DNA of 64,000 nucleotides, from positions 1 to 64,000 of the forward strand of contig CAIMWE010000222.1 of assembly GCA_903845115.1 (NCBI GenBank), given 5' to 3'. This DNA comes from an uncultured Acidobacteriota bacterium. Its GTDB lineage: Bacteria > Acidobacteriota > Thermoanaerobaculia > UBA5066. This document shows positions 26,727 through 35,115 of this stretch, one piece after another (the stretch's first letter is position 1; every line of letters starts with the position of its first letter). Below the pieces are notes generated by a model. The model saw nothing but the letters and a program-made list of their open reading frames with translations, did not search any database and was not told the DNA's origin. The position numbers and the translations under genes were made by a program.

Positions 26727-27020
26727 ATGAAGGTCGTCGGTATCCGGGAGCTGAAGGACAGGCTGAGCGAGTTCGTGCGGATCGCCAAGGGGGGCGAGTC
26801 GGTACTGGTGACGGACCGGGGCGAGGTCGTGGCCGAGCTGCGGGCGGTGACCGGGACGCTGCCGGCGGAAGTGCTGGACCCCGACCGCGAGGCGCTGCGG
26901 AGGCGCGGAGGCGTGCGAATCGGGGGGAAGCACGACCCGAGCCTGTACGTGCTCAGGGAACCGGTGGCCGAGGACGGCTATTCGCTGAAGATCCTCGACG
27001 AGATGAGGGGGGACCGGTGA
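26727..27020 (+). CDS. Phd/YefM-family antitoxin
   Basis: A 97-residue antitoxin. The N-terminus VVGIRELKDRLSEFVR with SVLVTDRGEVVAEL is the Phd/YefM DNA-binding fold. The C-terminal half is looser and would wrap the toxin. The start is ATG 26727, placed 7 nt after a TACAAT hexamer (leaderless). An ATG 9 nt upstream would overlap the hexamer. The stop overlaps the PIN gene through GTGA, as in co-translated toxin-antitoxin pairs. Confidence 0.87.
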   Translation: MKVVGIRELKDRLSEFVRIAKGGESVLVTDRGEVVAELRAVTGTLPAEVLDPDREALRRRGGVRIGGKHDPSLYVLREPVAEDGYSLKILDEMRGDR

Positions 27021-27469
27021 GGGTCTACGCAGAGTCGAGCGCGATTCTCGCCTGGCTGCTGGGAGAGAGAGGTGCGCACGGGGTGGTCGAGGAGCTGGCG
27101 AGAGCTTCCCTGGTGGCGGCTTCCGAACTGACCTTCATCGAAGTAGAGCGCGGCCTCCACCGGGCGACGAGGGACGGCAGGTTGAACGAGGCGGAGCGAG
27201 CCGACGCCACGGCGCTCCTGCGCCAGGCGGGGGAAACATGGTCGGTCCTGGAAATCGGTGACGAGATCGCGGCCCGCGCGAAGCGGCCGTTCCCGCAGGA
27301 ACCCGTCCGGACGCTCGACGCGATCCACCTGGCATCGGCCCTCGCAGCCCGAGAGGGCGTGGGCCCCCTGGCGGTCCTGTCGCTGGACGACAGGATCCGC
27401 CGATCGGCCCGCGAGCTGGGCTTCGACGTCGTCCCCCCGCTGGGGGACATGGTTCACGAAGTGCCGTAA
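27017..27469 (+). CDS. PIN-domain ribonuclease toxin (VapC-like)
   Basis: A 150-residue PIN protein, expected to cleave RNA with a divalent metal. The acidic residues are Glu42/Glu44 (TFIEVERGL), Asp101 (TLDAIHLA) and Asp124/125 (SLDDR). The first metal position, normally Asp in xxYLDTSA, is Glu6 here (VYAESSA), a conservative change. The start is GTG 27017, overlapping the antitoxin stop. The Phd-type antitoxin neutralises it by analogy with the family. Confidence 0.87.
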   Translation: MRVYAESSAILAWLLGERGAHGVVEELARASLVAASELTFIEVERGLHRATRDGRLNEAERADATALLRQAGETWSVLEIGDEIAARAKRPFPQEPVRTLDAIHLASALAAREGVGPLAVLSLDDRIRRSARELGFDVVPPLGDMVHEVP

Positions 27470-27496
27470 TGGGCCGGGAAACCGCCAGGCCGGCGT

Positions 27497-29206
27497 TCAG
27501 TTTCTGGTTGCGGACGAGTTCGCAGGCTGGGCGGATCCCGCCGCCTTCGACTCGTCCTTCTTCGGGTCTTCCTTCCTCGGCTCGGCCGGAGGGTCGGGCG
27601 GCAGCGGCTTCCTGGGGAGCATCTGGTCGCGCTGGGCCGCGTGCCAGGCGAAGGAGGCCATGACGGCCGATGCCTGCATCAGGTCGCCCTTGGGCACCCG
27701 CTCGTAGACGTCCATGTTGGAGTGGTGGGTCCGCGTCATGTAGTCCAGGTCGTCCTGGATGAACTGGAAGCCGGGGAGCCCGACGCCGTCGAAGCTCTGG
27801 TGGTCGGTGCCGCCGGTCCGCTTCATCGTGACCGTCGTGGCGCCCGTGTCCCGGAACGGAGCGAGCCACGCCTCGAAGATGGGGACGACCTCGGCGTTCT
27901 CCTGCGTGAAGATGCCGCGGATCTTCCCGCCGCCATTGTCGAGGTTGAAGTAGGCCGCCAGCTTCACGTAGGCTGGCTTGAAGGTGAGCGGGCCGGTGGG
28001 GCGGCGCATGAAGGCCGGGACGTCGTCTTTCGGGGGCTCCTTCGGCTCCGGCCGCGACGCCAGGTAGGTGGAGACGTAGGCGATCGAGCCCAGGTACCCC
28101 TGCTCCTCGCCGGCCCAGAGGGCGAAGCGGATGGTGCGGCGGGGCTTCAGGCCCGACGCCTTCAGGACGCGCGCCGCCTCCAGGACGGCCGCGCACCCGG
28201 CGGCGTTGTCGGTGGCGCCGGTCCCGGCGTGCCAGGAATCGAGGTGGGCGCCCAGGAGGACGACCTCGTCCTTCCGGTCGGTGCCGGGGATCTCGGCGAC
28301 GACGTTGGCCGCCGCGAGCGGGTCGGCGTCGGTGAACTTCGCCCTGACGTCGATCTCCAGCTCCACCGGGACCTTCCGCGTCAGGAGCCGGACGATGCGG
28401 CCGTACGACTCGGCGCCGAGGACGAGCGAGACCGGCGGCAGCGGGTCGTCCTGCTTCCACCCTCCGTCGCCCTGGACGAAGACGGTGCCGTCGTCCCCCT
28501 TGGAGGCGTCGACCCAGGCGAGGGCTTTCTCGGCGATGAGGAAGGCGGCGATCTTCTTCCCGAACTGGCGCTGCCTCAGCGCCTTCTCGCGCTCGGCCGG
28601 GGAAAAGCGGCCGCGGCCGCCCGGCTCGACCCGGACGACCTCGTCCAGCTCGTCCTTCGTCAGGCGCGTGGCGTCGGCCTTGACGCGGGGGGCCACCTCG
28701 GGGGTCTCGGCCGTCAGGACGATCTTCCCCTCCAGCTTCCCCTTCCAGGCCGCGAGGTCCTCCTCCTTCTCCAGCTTCGCGTAGACGGCCTGCGCCCTCT
28801 TCGGGCCGTCGGTTCCCGGAGTCCAGGCCTTCGGGTAGGCCTCGATGGGCGTCGTGTCCGGAGCCACCATGTGGACGGCGACGCGCTCGAGGACCCACCC
28901 GCGGCCGAAGGGGACCGGCTCGATCCGGACGTTTGCAAGGCCCATCGACTCGAACTGCTTCTTGGCCCACTCGGCCGCCCGGCGGTGGTTCGGGGAGCCG
29001 GTCAGGCGGGGGCCGATCTCGTCGGCCAGGTTCGACAGCGTCTCCTGCGCCTTCGACCGGTTGAAGGACTCGTCCCGGATCCGGGTGACGGCGGCGAGGT
29101 CGGCCTTCTCGGGCCGGTCGTCGTCGGCGGCCAGGAAGCCGGCCGGCAAGGCGGCCAAGAGAAGCGAGACGGGAAGCAGGGCGGCCGCGAGAACGGGTCG
29201 GCGCAT
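27497..29206 (-). CDS. Secreted M28-family aminopeptidase
   Basis: A 569-residue exported zinc peptidase. The signal peptide is about 1-26. Metal ligands and catalytic residues are visible: HLDSWH (near 321-326), Asp in GATDNAAG (near 330), Glu pair in AGEEQG (near 367), and a later His in RTHHSN. A PA-type insert lies between about 130 and 260. M28 enzymes remove N-terminal residues from peptides. The last 40 residues are low-complexity Pro/Lys/Glu. AGGAG precedes ATG 29206. It is divergent from the SDR gene. Confidence 0.92.
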   Translation of the reverse strand: MRRPVLAAALLPVSLLLAALPAGFLAADDDRPEKADLAAVTRIRDESFNRSKAQETLSNLADEIGPRLTGSPNHRRAAEWAKKQFESMGLANVRIEPVPFGRGWVLERVAVHMVAPDTTPIEAYPKAWTPGTDGPKRAQAVYAKLEKEEDLAAWKGKLEGKIVLTAETPEVAPRVKADATRLTKDELDEVVRVEPGGRGRFSPAEREKALRQRQFGKKIAAFLIAEKALAWVDASKGDDGTVFVQGDGGWKQDDPLPPVSLVLGAESYGRIVRLLTRKVPVELEIDVRAKFTDADPLAAANVVAEIPGTDRKDEVVLLGAHLDSWHAGTGATDNAAGCAAVLEAARVLKASGLKPRRTIRFALWAGEEQGYLGSIAYVSTYLASRPEPKEPPKDDVPAFMRRPTGPLTFKPAYVKLAAYFNLDNGGGKIRGIFTQENAEVVPIFEAWLAPFRDTGATTVTMKRTGGTDHQSFDGVGLPGFQFIQDDLDYMTRTHHSNMDVYERVPKGDLMQASAVMASFAWHAAQRDQMLPRKPLPPDPPAEPRKEDPKKDESKAAGSAQPANSSATRN

Positions 29207-29271
29207 GGGGGATCTCCTTCGGGTTCGAGCCGTCGGATTCCGTCCGGCCCGGGGCGGCGATTATGCCCATC

Positions 29272-29277
29272 TATGAT
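29272..29277 (+). promoter_or_regulatory. Candidate -10 box of SDR-VanZ operon
   Basis: TATGAT lies 6 nt before GTG 29284, with no ribosome binding site between them. This matches the leaderless arrangement of four other genes in the window. Confidence 0.45.
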
Positions 29278-29283
29278 GCTCCC

Positions 29284-30090
29284 GTGCGCCATCCGCTTTC
29301 GGGCCACGTCGTCGTCGTCACCGGGGCGTCGCAGGGGATCGGGAAGGCGATCTGCCTGGAGCTGGCGCCCCGGAGTCCCAGGCTCGTCCTGGCGGCCCGC
29401 GACGAGGGGGCGCTCGAAAGAGTCGCGGGAGAGTGCCGCGAGCGGGGAGCCGAGGCGCTCGTCGTCCCGACCGACGTCACGTCCGAGGAAGCTTGCCGGC
29501 GACTGATCGAACGGACGGTCGAGAGGTTCGGCGGAATCGACGTGCTGGTGGCCAACGCCGGGATGTCGATGTGGTCGCGCCTGGACGAGGTGACGGACCT
29601 TGGAATGTACGAACGGCTCTTTCGCCTGAACGTCCTGGGGTGCGTCTACCCGGTGTACTTCGCGCTCTCTCACCTGAAGCGGTCGAAGGGGCGGATCGTC
29701 GGCGTCTCGAGCGTCGCGGGGATGAACGGAGTCCCGACGCGGACCGGGTACTCCGCCACGAAGCACGCGCTCTTCGGCTTCTTCGACTCGCTCCGGATCG
29801 AGCTGAAGGGCGACGGCGTCTCGGTGACCGTGGCCGCCCCCGATTTCGTCCTCTCGGAGATTCATCGGCGGGCGGCGGGCCCCGACGGCCGGCCGCTCGG
29901 CGAGAGCCCGATGCAGGAGGGGAAGATCATGTCGGCGGAAGAGTGCGCGCGGAGGATCGTCCGCGCGGCGGCCAGGCGCGACCGGCTCTGGATCGGCTCG
30001 CTGAGAGGAAGGGTGGGCCGCTTCGTGAAGCTCCTGGCGCCCGGCGTCGTGGACGCGATCGCCGCGAAGGCCATCAGGGAGCGGCGGTAG
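29284..30090 (+). CDS. Short-chain dehydrogenase/reductase
   Basis: A 268-residue classical SDR. The cofactor motif TGASQGIGKA, the NAG motif VANAGMS, and the catalytic Ser (SSVAG), Tyr and Lys (GYSATKHA) are intact. The substrate is unknown; similar proteins reduce carbonyls with NADPH. The start is GTG 29284 because the TATGAT hexamer lies directly upstream. ATG 29263 is possible and adds seven residues but would place that hexamer in the coding sequence. The VanZ-like gene follows after 5 nt, so this is the first gene of a four-gene operon. Confidence 0.88.
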   Translation: MRHPLSGHVVVVTGASQGIGKAICLELAPRSPRLVLAARDEGALERVAGECRERGAEALVVPTDVTSEEACRRLIERTVERFGGIDVLVANAGMSMWSRLDEVTDLGMYERLFRLNVLGCVYPVYFALSHLKRSKGRIVGVSSVAGMNGVPTRTGYSATKHALFGFFDSLRIELKGDGVSVTVAAPDFVLSEIHRRAAGPDGRPLGESPMQEGKIMSAEECARRIVRAAARRDRLWIGSLRGRVGRFVKLLAPGVVDAIAAKAIRERR

Positions 30091-30095
30091 GGAAG

Positions 30096-30677
30096 ATGGC
30101 GGAGTCCGACGCCAGGCCCGGCAGCGGCTGGATCCGGAGCGGGCCGTGGGTCGTGGCCGCGATCCTGGGGGCCGCCGCCGCCCTCGCGACGATCCCGTAC
30201 GCGCCGAGATGGTGGCTCGAGGTCGTCCTGCCGTGGCTCCGCCCTCACGTCACCCTCTGGTTCGTGGCCACGGGAGCGGTGATCCTCGGGGGGCTCCTGG
30301 CGTGGGCGTGGAAGGCCGGACCCGTCCGGCGGCGGTCCGCCCTGGGAGCGCTGGCGGCGCTGATGCTCGTCTACGTGCTGATCCTCCTCGTGATGTACCG
30401 GGGAGAGCCTCCCGCGAAGAAGTGGCACATCGTCCAGTACGGGCTGCTGGCCGGCGTGACGTTCAACGCCGTGCGCGTCGACTTCCGCCGTTGGCGGGGA
30501 CTGGTCCTCGGCGCCGCCTTCCTCGTGTTGATCGGAACCGCCGACGAGGTGAGCCAGAAGTTCGTCCCGATGCGGACCTTCCGCTGGCTGGACCTCTTCG
30601 GAAACTACCTCGGGTCGCTGCTCGGGCTCTGCGGCTGGCTCGCGGCCTCTCCCTGGAGCCCGTGGCGGAAGCGTTGA
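30096..30677 (+). CDS. VanZ-like membrane protein
   Basis: A 193-residue protein with about four or five membrane spans. The C-terminal half has the VanZ pattern: KWHIVQYGLL, then TADEVSQKFVPMRTFRWLDL and GNYLGSLLG. VanZ of vancomycin clusters gives low-level teicoplanin resistance, but most homologues have unknown roles in the envelope. The VanX-like protein at 24425 is not in this operon, so no vancomycin-type cluster is implied. ATG 30096 follows GGGAAG. Its end overlaps the next gene. Confidence 0.85.
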   Translation: MAESDARPGSGWIRSGPWVVAAILGAAAALATIPYAPRWWLEVVLPWLRPHVTLWFVATGAVILGGLLAWAWKAGPVRRRSALGALAALMLVYVLILLVMYRGEPPAKKWHIVQYGLLAGVTFNAVRVDFRRWRGLVLGAAFLVLIGTADEVSQKFVPMRTFRWLDLFGNYLGSLLGLCGWLAASPWSPWRKR

Positions 30678-32266
30678 GACCCGGCCTCCTGGCGGCGGCG
30701 ATCCTGGCGGTGGGCTGTGCCACCGCCCCGAGAGCCGCCGGGCCGCCCCCGAACATCCTGCTGGTCACCGCCGACTCGCTGCGGGCGGACGCCGTCGACT
30801 TCTCGCCGGGCGGGACGACTCCCGCGCTCGCCGCCCTGGCCGCCCGGGGCATCCGCTTCGAACGGGCCTACACGGTGACCCCCTGGACGGCGCCGTCTCT
30901 CGTCTCGATCTTCACCGGGCTCTATCCGCCCACGCACGGCGTCGTGAACCGGGACGACACGACGCCGAAGACGCTGCCGACGCTGCCGCGCCTCCTCGGG
31001 GCGAAGGGCTACACGCTCGCGAACTTCGGGTTCTTTTCGGCCGTCTCGTACTACAGGAATCTCGGGCTCCCGGAGCAGGCGATCGCGGGGGCCGAGGTCG
31101 TCGGTTCGCGGGCGCTCGCGGAATGGCTGGCCGGGGCGAAGGAGCCGTTCTTCGCCTGGATCCACTACACGGAACCCCACATGCCTTACGGGGCGAGCGG
31201 ATACCAGGCGGCGGAGGTGCAGGTCAAGGGGTCGACGGGGCTGGAGCGAGCCCAGGTCTCCGCGACGCTTCCCCTCGGCGCCGGCACCTCGTTCGCCCCC
31301 GGGGACCGCGAGAAGCTCATGACGCTGTACAGGGCCGACGTCTCGCGAATGGACGTGGAGATCGGAACGGTGCTCGCGGCGATGGAGAGGCGCGGGCTCT
31401 CCTCGCGGACGATCGTCGTCGTCACGGCGGACCACGGCGAGGAGCTGCTCGAGCACGGGTGGGTGGGGCACGCGTCGACGTCCGGCGAGGCGAAGCTGGT
31501 GGACGAGGTCCTCCGGATTCCCCTCGTCCTCGCCGGTCCCGGAGTGCCGGCCGGGCGGGTCTCGCGAGCCCTGGCGCAGAACGTCGACGTGATGCCGACG
31601 CTTCTCGGCCTGGCGGGCCTTCCGCTGCCGAAGGGCCTGCAGGGGGTCTCGCTCCTCCCGGCGATGGAAGGCCGGTCGCCGCGCCGGCTCGTCTTCTTCG
31701 ACTCGACGCCGGGCGGGCACCTGACCCCCGAAACGCGAAAACGGGAACGCGTGGATGGGGTGGGAGACGGGGAGCGGCTGCACGTCGAGAGGGTCGGAGG
31801 CCCGCGGCAGGAATTCGACAGCACCGCGCCGGCGCTGGCGGAGAGCCTCTCGAGCTGGCAGCGCGCCCAGGGCGGGGCCCGGGTCAAGGTCCTCTCGAGG
31901 TACGGTGGCGCGACCCGGCCCGACCCGAAGGAGGTCGAGGGCTGGGCCGAAACGCTGGACCTGAAGCTTCCCGCTCCGGCCGCCGCGCTCTCGTTCCAGG
32001 GGTCGGGCGCCACGATCCGGCTCGAGTGGGAGGGCCCACGCCGGGAGGAGCCGTCCTACTGGGTGGAGTACCGGATCGGCTCGGGCCTCCTCGCGGCGGC
32101 CGGGGCTTTCGGCGTGGAGGATCCCTGGATCGGCTTCGGACCGTTCCCGGTCGCCTTCTGGAACGACCTGTCGAGCTACAGCCCGTTCCGGTTCCGCATC
32201 CTCGACCCGGAGGGGAAACGCCGCTCCGCATGGAGGAGCTTCACCGTGGAGAAGGCGGGCCCGTGA
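30662..32266 (+). CDS. Lipoprotein of the sulfatase/alkaline phosphatase superfamily
   Basis: A 534-residue protein with a short lipoprotein signal (LAVGC). The phosphatase-superfamily core is clear: NILLVTADSLRAD, then ADHGEELLEHGWVGHAS. At the nucleophile position the motif is WTAPSL, with Thr in place of the Cys/Ser that true sulfatases convert to formylglycine. It is therefore more likely a phospho-transferase or phosphodiesterase than a sulfatase. The last 150 residues are a beta-rich domain. The start is GTG 30662 (GGAG upstream) or TTG 30674, which overlaps the VanZ stop as TTGA. The stop overlaps the next gene through GTGA. Confidence 0.85.
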   Translation: MAEALRPGLLAAAILAVGCATAPRAAGPPPNILLVTADSLRADAVDFSPGGTTPALAALAARGIRFERAYTVTPWTAPSLVSIFTGLYPPTHGVVNRDDTTPKTLPTLPRLLGAKGYTLANFGFFSAVSYYRNLGLPEQAIAGAEVVGSRALAEWLAGAKEPFFAWIHYTEPHMPYGASGYQAAEVQVKGSTGLERAQVSATLPLGAGTSFAPGDREKLMTLYRADVSRMDVEIGTVLAAMERRGLSSRTIVVVTADHGEELLEHGWVGHASTSGEAKLVDEVLRIPLVLAGPGVPAGRVSRALAQNVDVMPTLLGLAGLPLPKGLQGVSLLPAMEGRSPRRLVFFDSTPGGHLTPETRKRERVDGVGDGERLHVERVGGPRQEFDSTAPALAESLSSWQRAQGGARVKVLSRYGGATRPDPKEVEGWAETLDLKLPAPAAALSFQGSGATIRLEWEGPRREEPSYWVEYRIGSGLLAAAGAFGVEDPWIGFGPFPVAFWNDLSSYSPFRFRILDPEGKRRSAWRSFTVEKAGP

Positions 32267-34251
32267 CGCGGGGGGGCACGGCGCTGGCGGTGGCGGCGAC
32301 TCTCCTTCTGGCCTCGTCCCTCGTCCAGGCCGGCGCCCCGAGCGACGTCGTCGACGAGATACTCGCGAGGGGCGGGATGTCGAGGGCGGACCTCGGGGCC
32401 GGGGCGGCCGCGGTGCCGTCAGCCCGGGCGCTTTTCGCCCTCCCCTTTCTCGACGACCTGCGCCGCCGGCCGCTCGACGTGCCGGGCCGGGCGAGCGGCT
32501 TTCTCGAGGCCGCCCGGCGGGACGGTCCCGACGCCGCGGCCCTCTTTCACGCCGTCGCCGTCGTCCCCCGGTTCCCGTCGGCCAGAATGGCCCCGGACCA
32601 TTCCCGCGGACGGTCCCCCTGCCTTCCGCTGGGGAAGCTCCCGAAGGCGCTTCGCGCGCCGGTCTCGAGGCTCGTCGAGGAGCTGACCCTTGCCGACGAG
32701 GAGGTCCGGAGGGCCTGGCGCGGCGTGAAGCCCCTGGCCGCCGCCGCGGCGGCCGGCCGGACGAGCCTGACCGACCTCCTCTCCGAGCCCGAGGCGCCTC
32801 TGGCGGAGGTCGAGGAGGCCACAAGGTCCATCGACGGGCTCGCGATGGCCCGGGCGGGGGAGATCGTGATCGCGGCCGTCGAGCGCGCCGCCCGGGAGCT
32901 CCGCGACGCGGCCTGCGGGCTGGACCCGGAGGTTCTCGGCTCGCTTCGCTGGGACGTGGAGACCCCGCTCGGGCGAATCCGCGTGGCCGGGACCGGGAGC
33001 GACCGCCACGCTGTCCTGAAGGGAAAGAAACCGTTCCTGCTCCTGGTCGACCTGGGCGGCGACGACGTCTACGTGGGGAGCCACGCCGTGGGCCGGTGGC
33101 CCGACCAGCCGGTCAGCGTCGTCCTGGACCTTTCGGGAAACGACCTCTACGACGCCGGGCCGGGCGAGCCCTCCCAGGGGAGCGGGCTCGGGGGAGTGGG
33201 CGTTCTCTGGGACGCGGCGGGCGACGACCGGTACCGGGCCGTCGAACGTTCGCAAGGCTACGCGCACTTCGGCGTGGGGATCCTGGTGGACGAAGGGGGC
33301 CGCGACGAGTACCGGCTCGGAGCGGCGGGCCAGGGGGCGGCGTTCTTCGGCGGGGCGATGCTCCTCGATCGCGCCGGCGACGATCGGTACGAGGTCCTTC
33401 ACGACGGGCAGGGCTACGGCGGGCCGGGAGGGTGCGGCGCGCTCGTCGATCTCGAGGGGAACGACGTCTACGAGGCGGTCCGGGATCCGTCGAGGGCGGG
33501 CCGCCCCGATCCCCGGGCGGACGGGAAGGCTGCGACGTCCAACGCCCAGGGGGCCGGCGTCGGGCGGCGCGTCGACCCGGTGGAGCGATCGTGGGCCGGC
33601 GGCCTCGGCCTCCTCGTGGACGTGAGGGGGAACGACCGGTACACCGGCGGCACTTTCTGCCAGGGGGCCGGGTACTGGTTCGGCGCCGGCTTCCTCGTGG
33701 ACGGAGCGGGCGACGACGTCTACGAGGCGGTCTGGTACGCGCAGGGCTCGGCGGCGCACTTCGCCGTAGGAGCGCTGCTCGACGCCTCCGGGGACGACCG
33801 GTATTCCCTGGTGGGGACCGGGGGCGCGGGAATGGGATTCGGCTGGGACTTCGCCGTGGGGGTCCTGTGCGACCTCGAAGGGAACGACCGCTACACGGCT
33901 GTCCGGATGGCGCTCGGCGCCGCCATGAAGCGCTCGGTGGGCCTCTTCCTGGACGCGGCGGGCAACGACACGTACTCGTGTGCCGAGACCTCCCAGTGCC
34001 TCGGCTTCGCCGACGACGACCCGGCCTGGGCGATCCGAGATCCCGACCAGCCGCGCTGGCACGAAGGCTCGCAGGCCGGGCTCTTCCTCGACCTGGGAGG
34101 GACCGACCGCTACCCGGATGGCCGCGGGGCCGACGATTCGGCTTGGGGGAGCTTCGAGGCGGGCCGCGCCCTCGCCGCGCCGCGGAACCTGGCCGGCGGC
34201 TTCGACGGCCAGCGGAGCCTCCCGGAGGAGATCTGCCGGCCGGGCCGTTAG
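32263..34251 (+). CDS. Secreted protein with about twelve GNDxY 26-residue repeats
   Basis: A 662-residue exported protein (signal peptide about 1-25, from GTG 32263). Residues 1-250 are helical and not recognised. From about 260 to 619 the sequence is built of about twelve units of roughly 26 residues with consensus LhDxxGNDxYxxxxxxQGxxxxxGxG. Examples are LVDVRGNDRYTGG, LLDRAGDDRYEVL and LCDLEGNDRYTAV. Two units carry insertions (after units 6 and 11). The Gly-Asn/Asp-Asp spacing suggests a calcium-binding beta-solenoid, distinct from the 9-residue RTX repeat. It ends the SDR-VanZ-phosphatase operon, suggesting a shared surface function. No catalytic motif seen; function unknown. Confidence 0.85.
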   Translation: MTRGGTALAVAATLLLASSLVQAGAPSDVVDEILARGGMSRADLGAGAAAVPSARALFALPFLDDLRRRPLDVPGRASGFLEAARRDGPDAAALFHAVAVVPRFPSARMAPDHSRGRSPCLPLGKLPKALRAPVSRLVEELTLADEEVRRAWRGVKPLAAAAAAGRTSLTDLLSEPEAPLAEVEEATRSIDGLAMARAGEIVIAAVERAARELRDAACGLDPEVLGSLRWDVETPLGRIRVAGTGSDRHAVLKGKKPFLLLVDLGGDDVYVGSHAVGRWPDQPVSVVLDLSGNDLYDAGPGEPSQGSGLGGVGVLWDAAGDDRYRAVERSQGYAHFGVGILVDEGGRDEYRLGAAGQGAAFFGGAMLLDRAGDDRYEVLHDGQGYGGPGGCGALVDLEGNDVYEAVRDPSRAGRPDPRADGKAATSNAQGAGVGRRVDPVERSWAGGLGLLVDVRGNDRYTGGTFCQGAGYWFGAGFLVDGAGDDVYEAVWYAQGSAAHFAVGALLDASGDDRYSLVGTGGAGMGFGWDFAVGVLCDLEGNDRYTAVRMALGAAMKRSVGLFLDAAGNDTYSCAETSQCLGFADDDPAWAIRDPDQPRWHEGSQAGLFLDLGGTDRYPDGRGADDSAWGSFEAGRALAAPRNLAGGFDGQRSLPEEICRPGR

Positions 34252-34252
34252 C

Positions 34253-35014
34253 TCAGAACCGGACGCCGCCCCCGAGCCTCCACATCGTCTCGCTCGAGAA
34301 GTTCGAGTACGGGTCGTAGGCGAGCCGGAGGAAGGTGCGCGCCCAGTCCCACGTGGCGGTCGCGCCGAGAGCGCGGACGAACTCCCCCTCGTCGGTGTGG
34401 CCGGACTTGTAGACCACGTCGACGGTCAGCCGGTGCTCGTGGTCGAGGTAGCGGCGAACGACGAGGTGGGTGTTTTGCTGGCCCGTGTGGAGGCGGACGT
34501 CGAAGATGGAGTAGGCGTTCAGGAGGGTCCGGCGGTCGACGTGCCACCCCGCCCCGAGCTGAAGGGCCTCGTTCGGGTCGAAGGTGAGGTTGTTGTAGTC
34601 CTTCAGGTTCGTCCTCGACGCGCCCGCGATCAGGTAGACGGTCTGGCCCGCTTCCGCGTAGAGCTGACCTGCCACGAGACCGTTCGTCGCGAGAGCCAGG
34701 GTCGGGGTGAAGCGGATCGCCTCGGACCTGTAGACCCACTCGCCGCCGATCCGGCCGACGCCGCCCCCCCCCTCGATCGCGTAGCCGCCGAGCCAGAAGT
34801 TGAAGTCGCCGCTTGCGCCCCTCAGGTTCAGGTCGGCGCTCCATTCGCTCGGTGTCCGGTACAGGCCCAGGGTCGCCTTCCAGCTCTGGGTGTAGCCGTA
34901 CGACGGGGTCTCCTCCGGCGCGGACTTCGCCGGGGAGGCGGCTCCCTGGGCCCGCGCCGGGCAGGGGAGGCAAGCGGCCAGAACGGTCGCCGCCAGGAAC
35001 GCTCGGGGTCGCAT
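34253..35014 (-). CDS. Putative outer-membrane beta-barrel protein
   Basis: A 253-residue protein with a signal peptide (about 1-22). Alternating hydrophobic and polar residues in short strands and the C-terminal Phe (LGGGVRF) fit an outer-membrane barrel of about ten or twelve strands. No specific porin or enzyme family is recognised. It is convergent with the repeat-protein operon (one base between stops) and divergent from the prolyl oligopeptidase. The start is ATG 35014. Confidence 0.7.
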   Translation of the reverse strand: MRPRAFLAATVLAACLPCPARAQGAASPAKSAPEETPSYGYTQSWKATLGLYRTPSEWSADLNLRGASGDFNFWLGGYAIEGGGGVGRIGGEWVYRSEAIRFTPTLALATNGLVAGQLYAEAGQTVYLIAGASRTNLKDYNNLTFDPNEALQLGAGWHVDRRTLLNAYSIFDVRLHTGQQNTHLVVRRYLDHEHRLTVDVVYKSGHTDEGEFVRALGATATWDWARTFLRLAYDPYSNFSSETMWRLGGGVRF

Positions 35015-35104
35015 CGCGGGCGGATCATCGCGCGCCGGAACATGCGGGCGCCAGGGGCGCTCGCCGTCGCGGCGTGCGGCATAACCTTGTCGGCTGACGG
35101 ACCG

Positions 35105-35110
35105 TAAGAT
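35105..35110 (+). promoter_or_regulatory. Candidate -10 box of prolyl oligopeptidase
   Basis: TAAGAT lies 5 nt before ATG 35116. There is no ribosome binding site between them. Another leaderless-type arrangement. Confidence 0.45.
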
Positions 35111-35115
35111 CCGAC

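Noticed and set aside
29263-29283. ATG 29263 as start of the SDR gene
   Set aside because: It has no ribosome binding site and would place the TATGAT hexamer inside the coding region; GTG 29284 fits better.
24425-30677. Vancomycin-resistance cluster (VanX plus VanZ)
   Set aside because: The two genes are 4 kb apart in different transcription units, with no VanH, VanA or VanRS; the VanX domain is part of a secreted fusion.
30662-32266. True sulfatase
   Set aside because: The formylglycine motif is missing; Thr occupies the nucleophile position.
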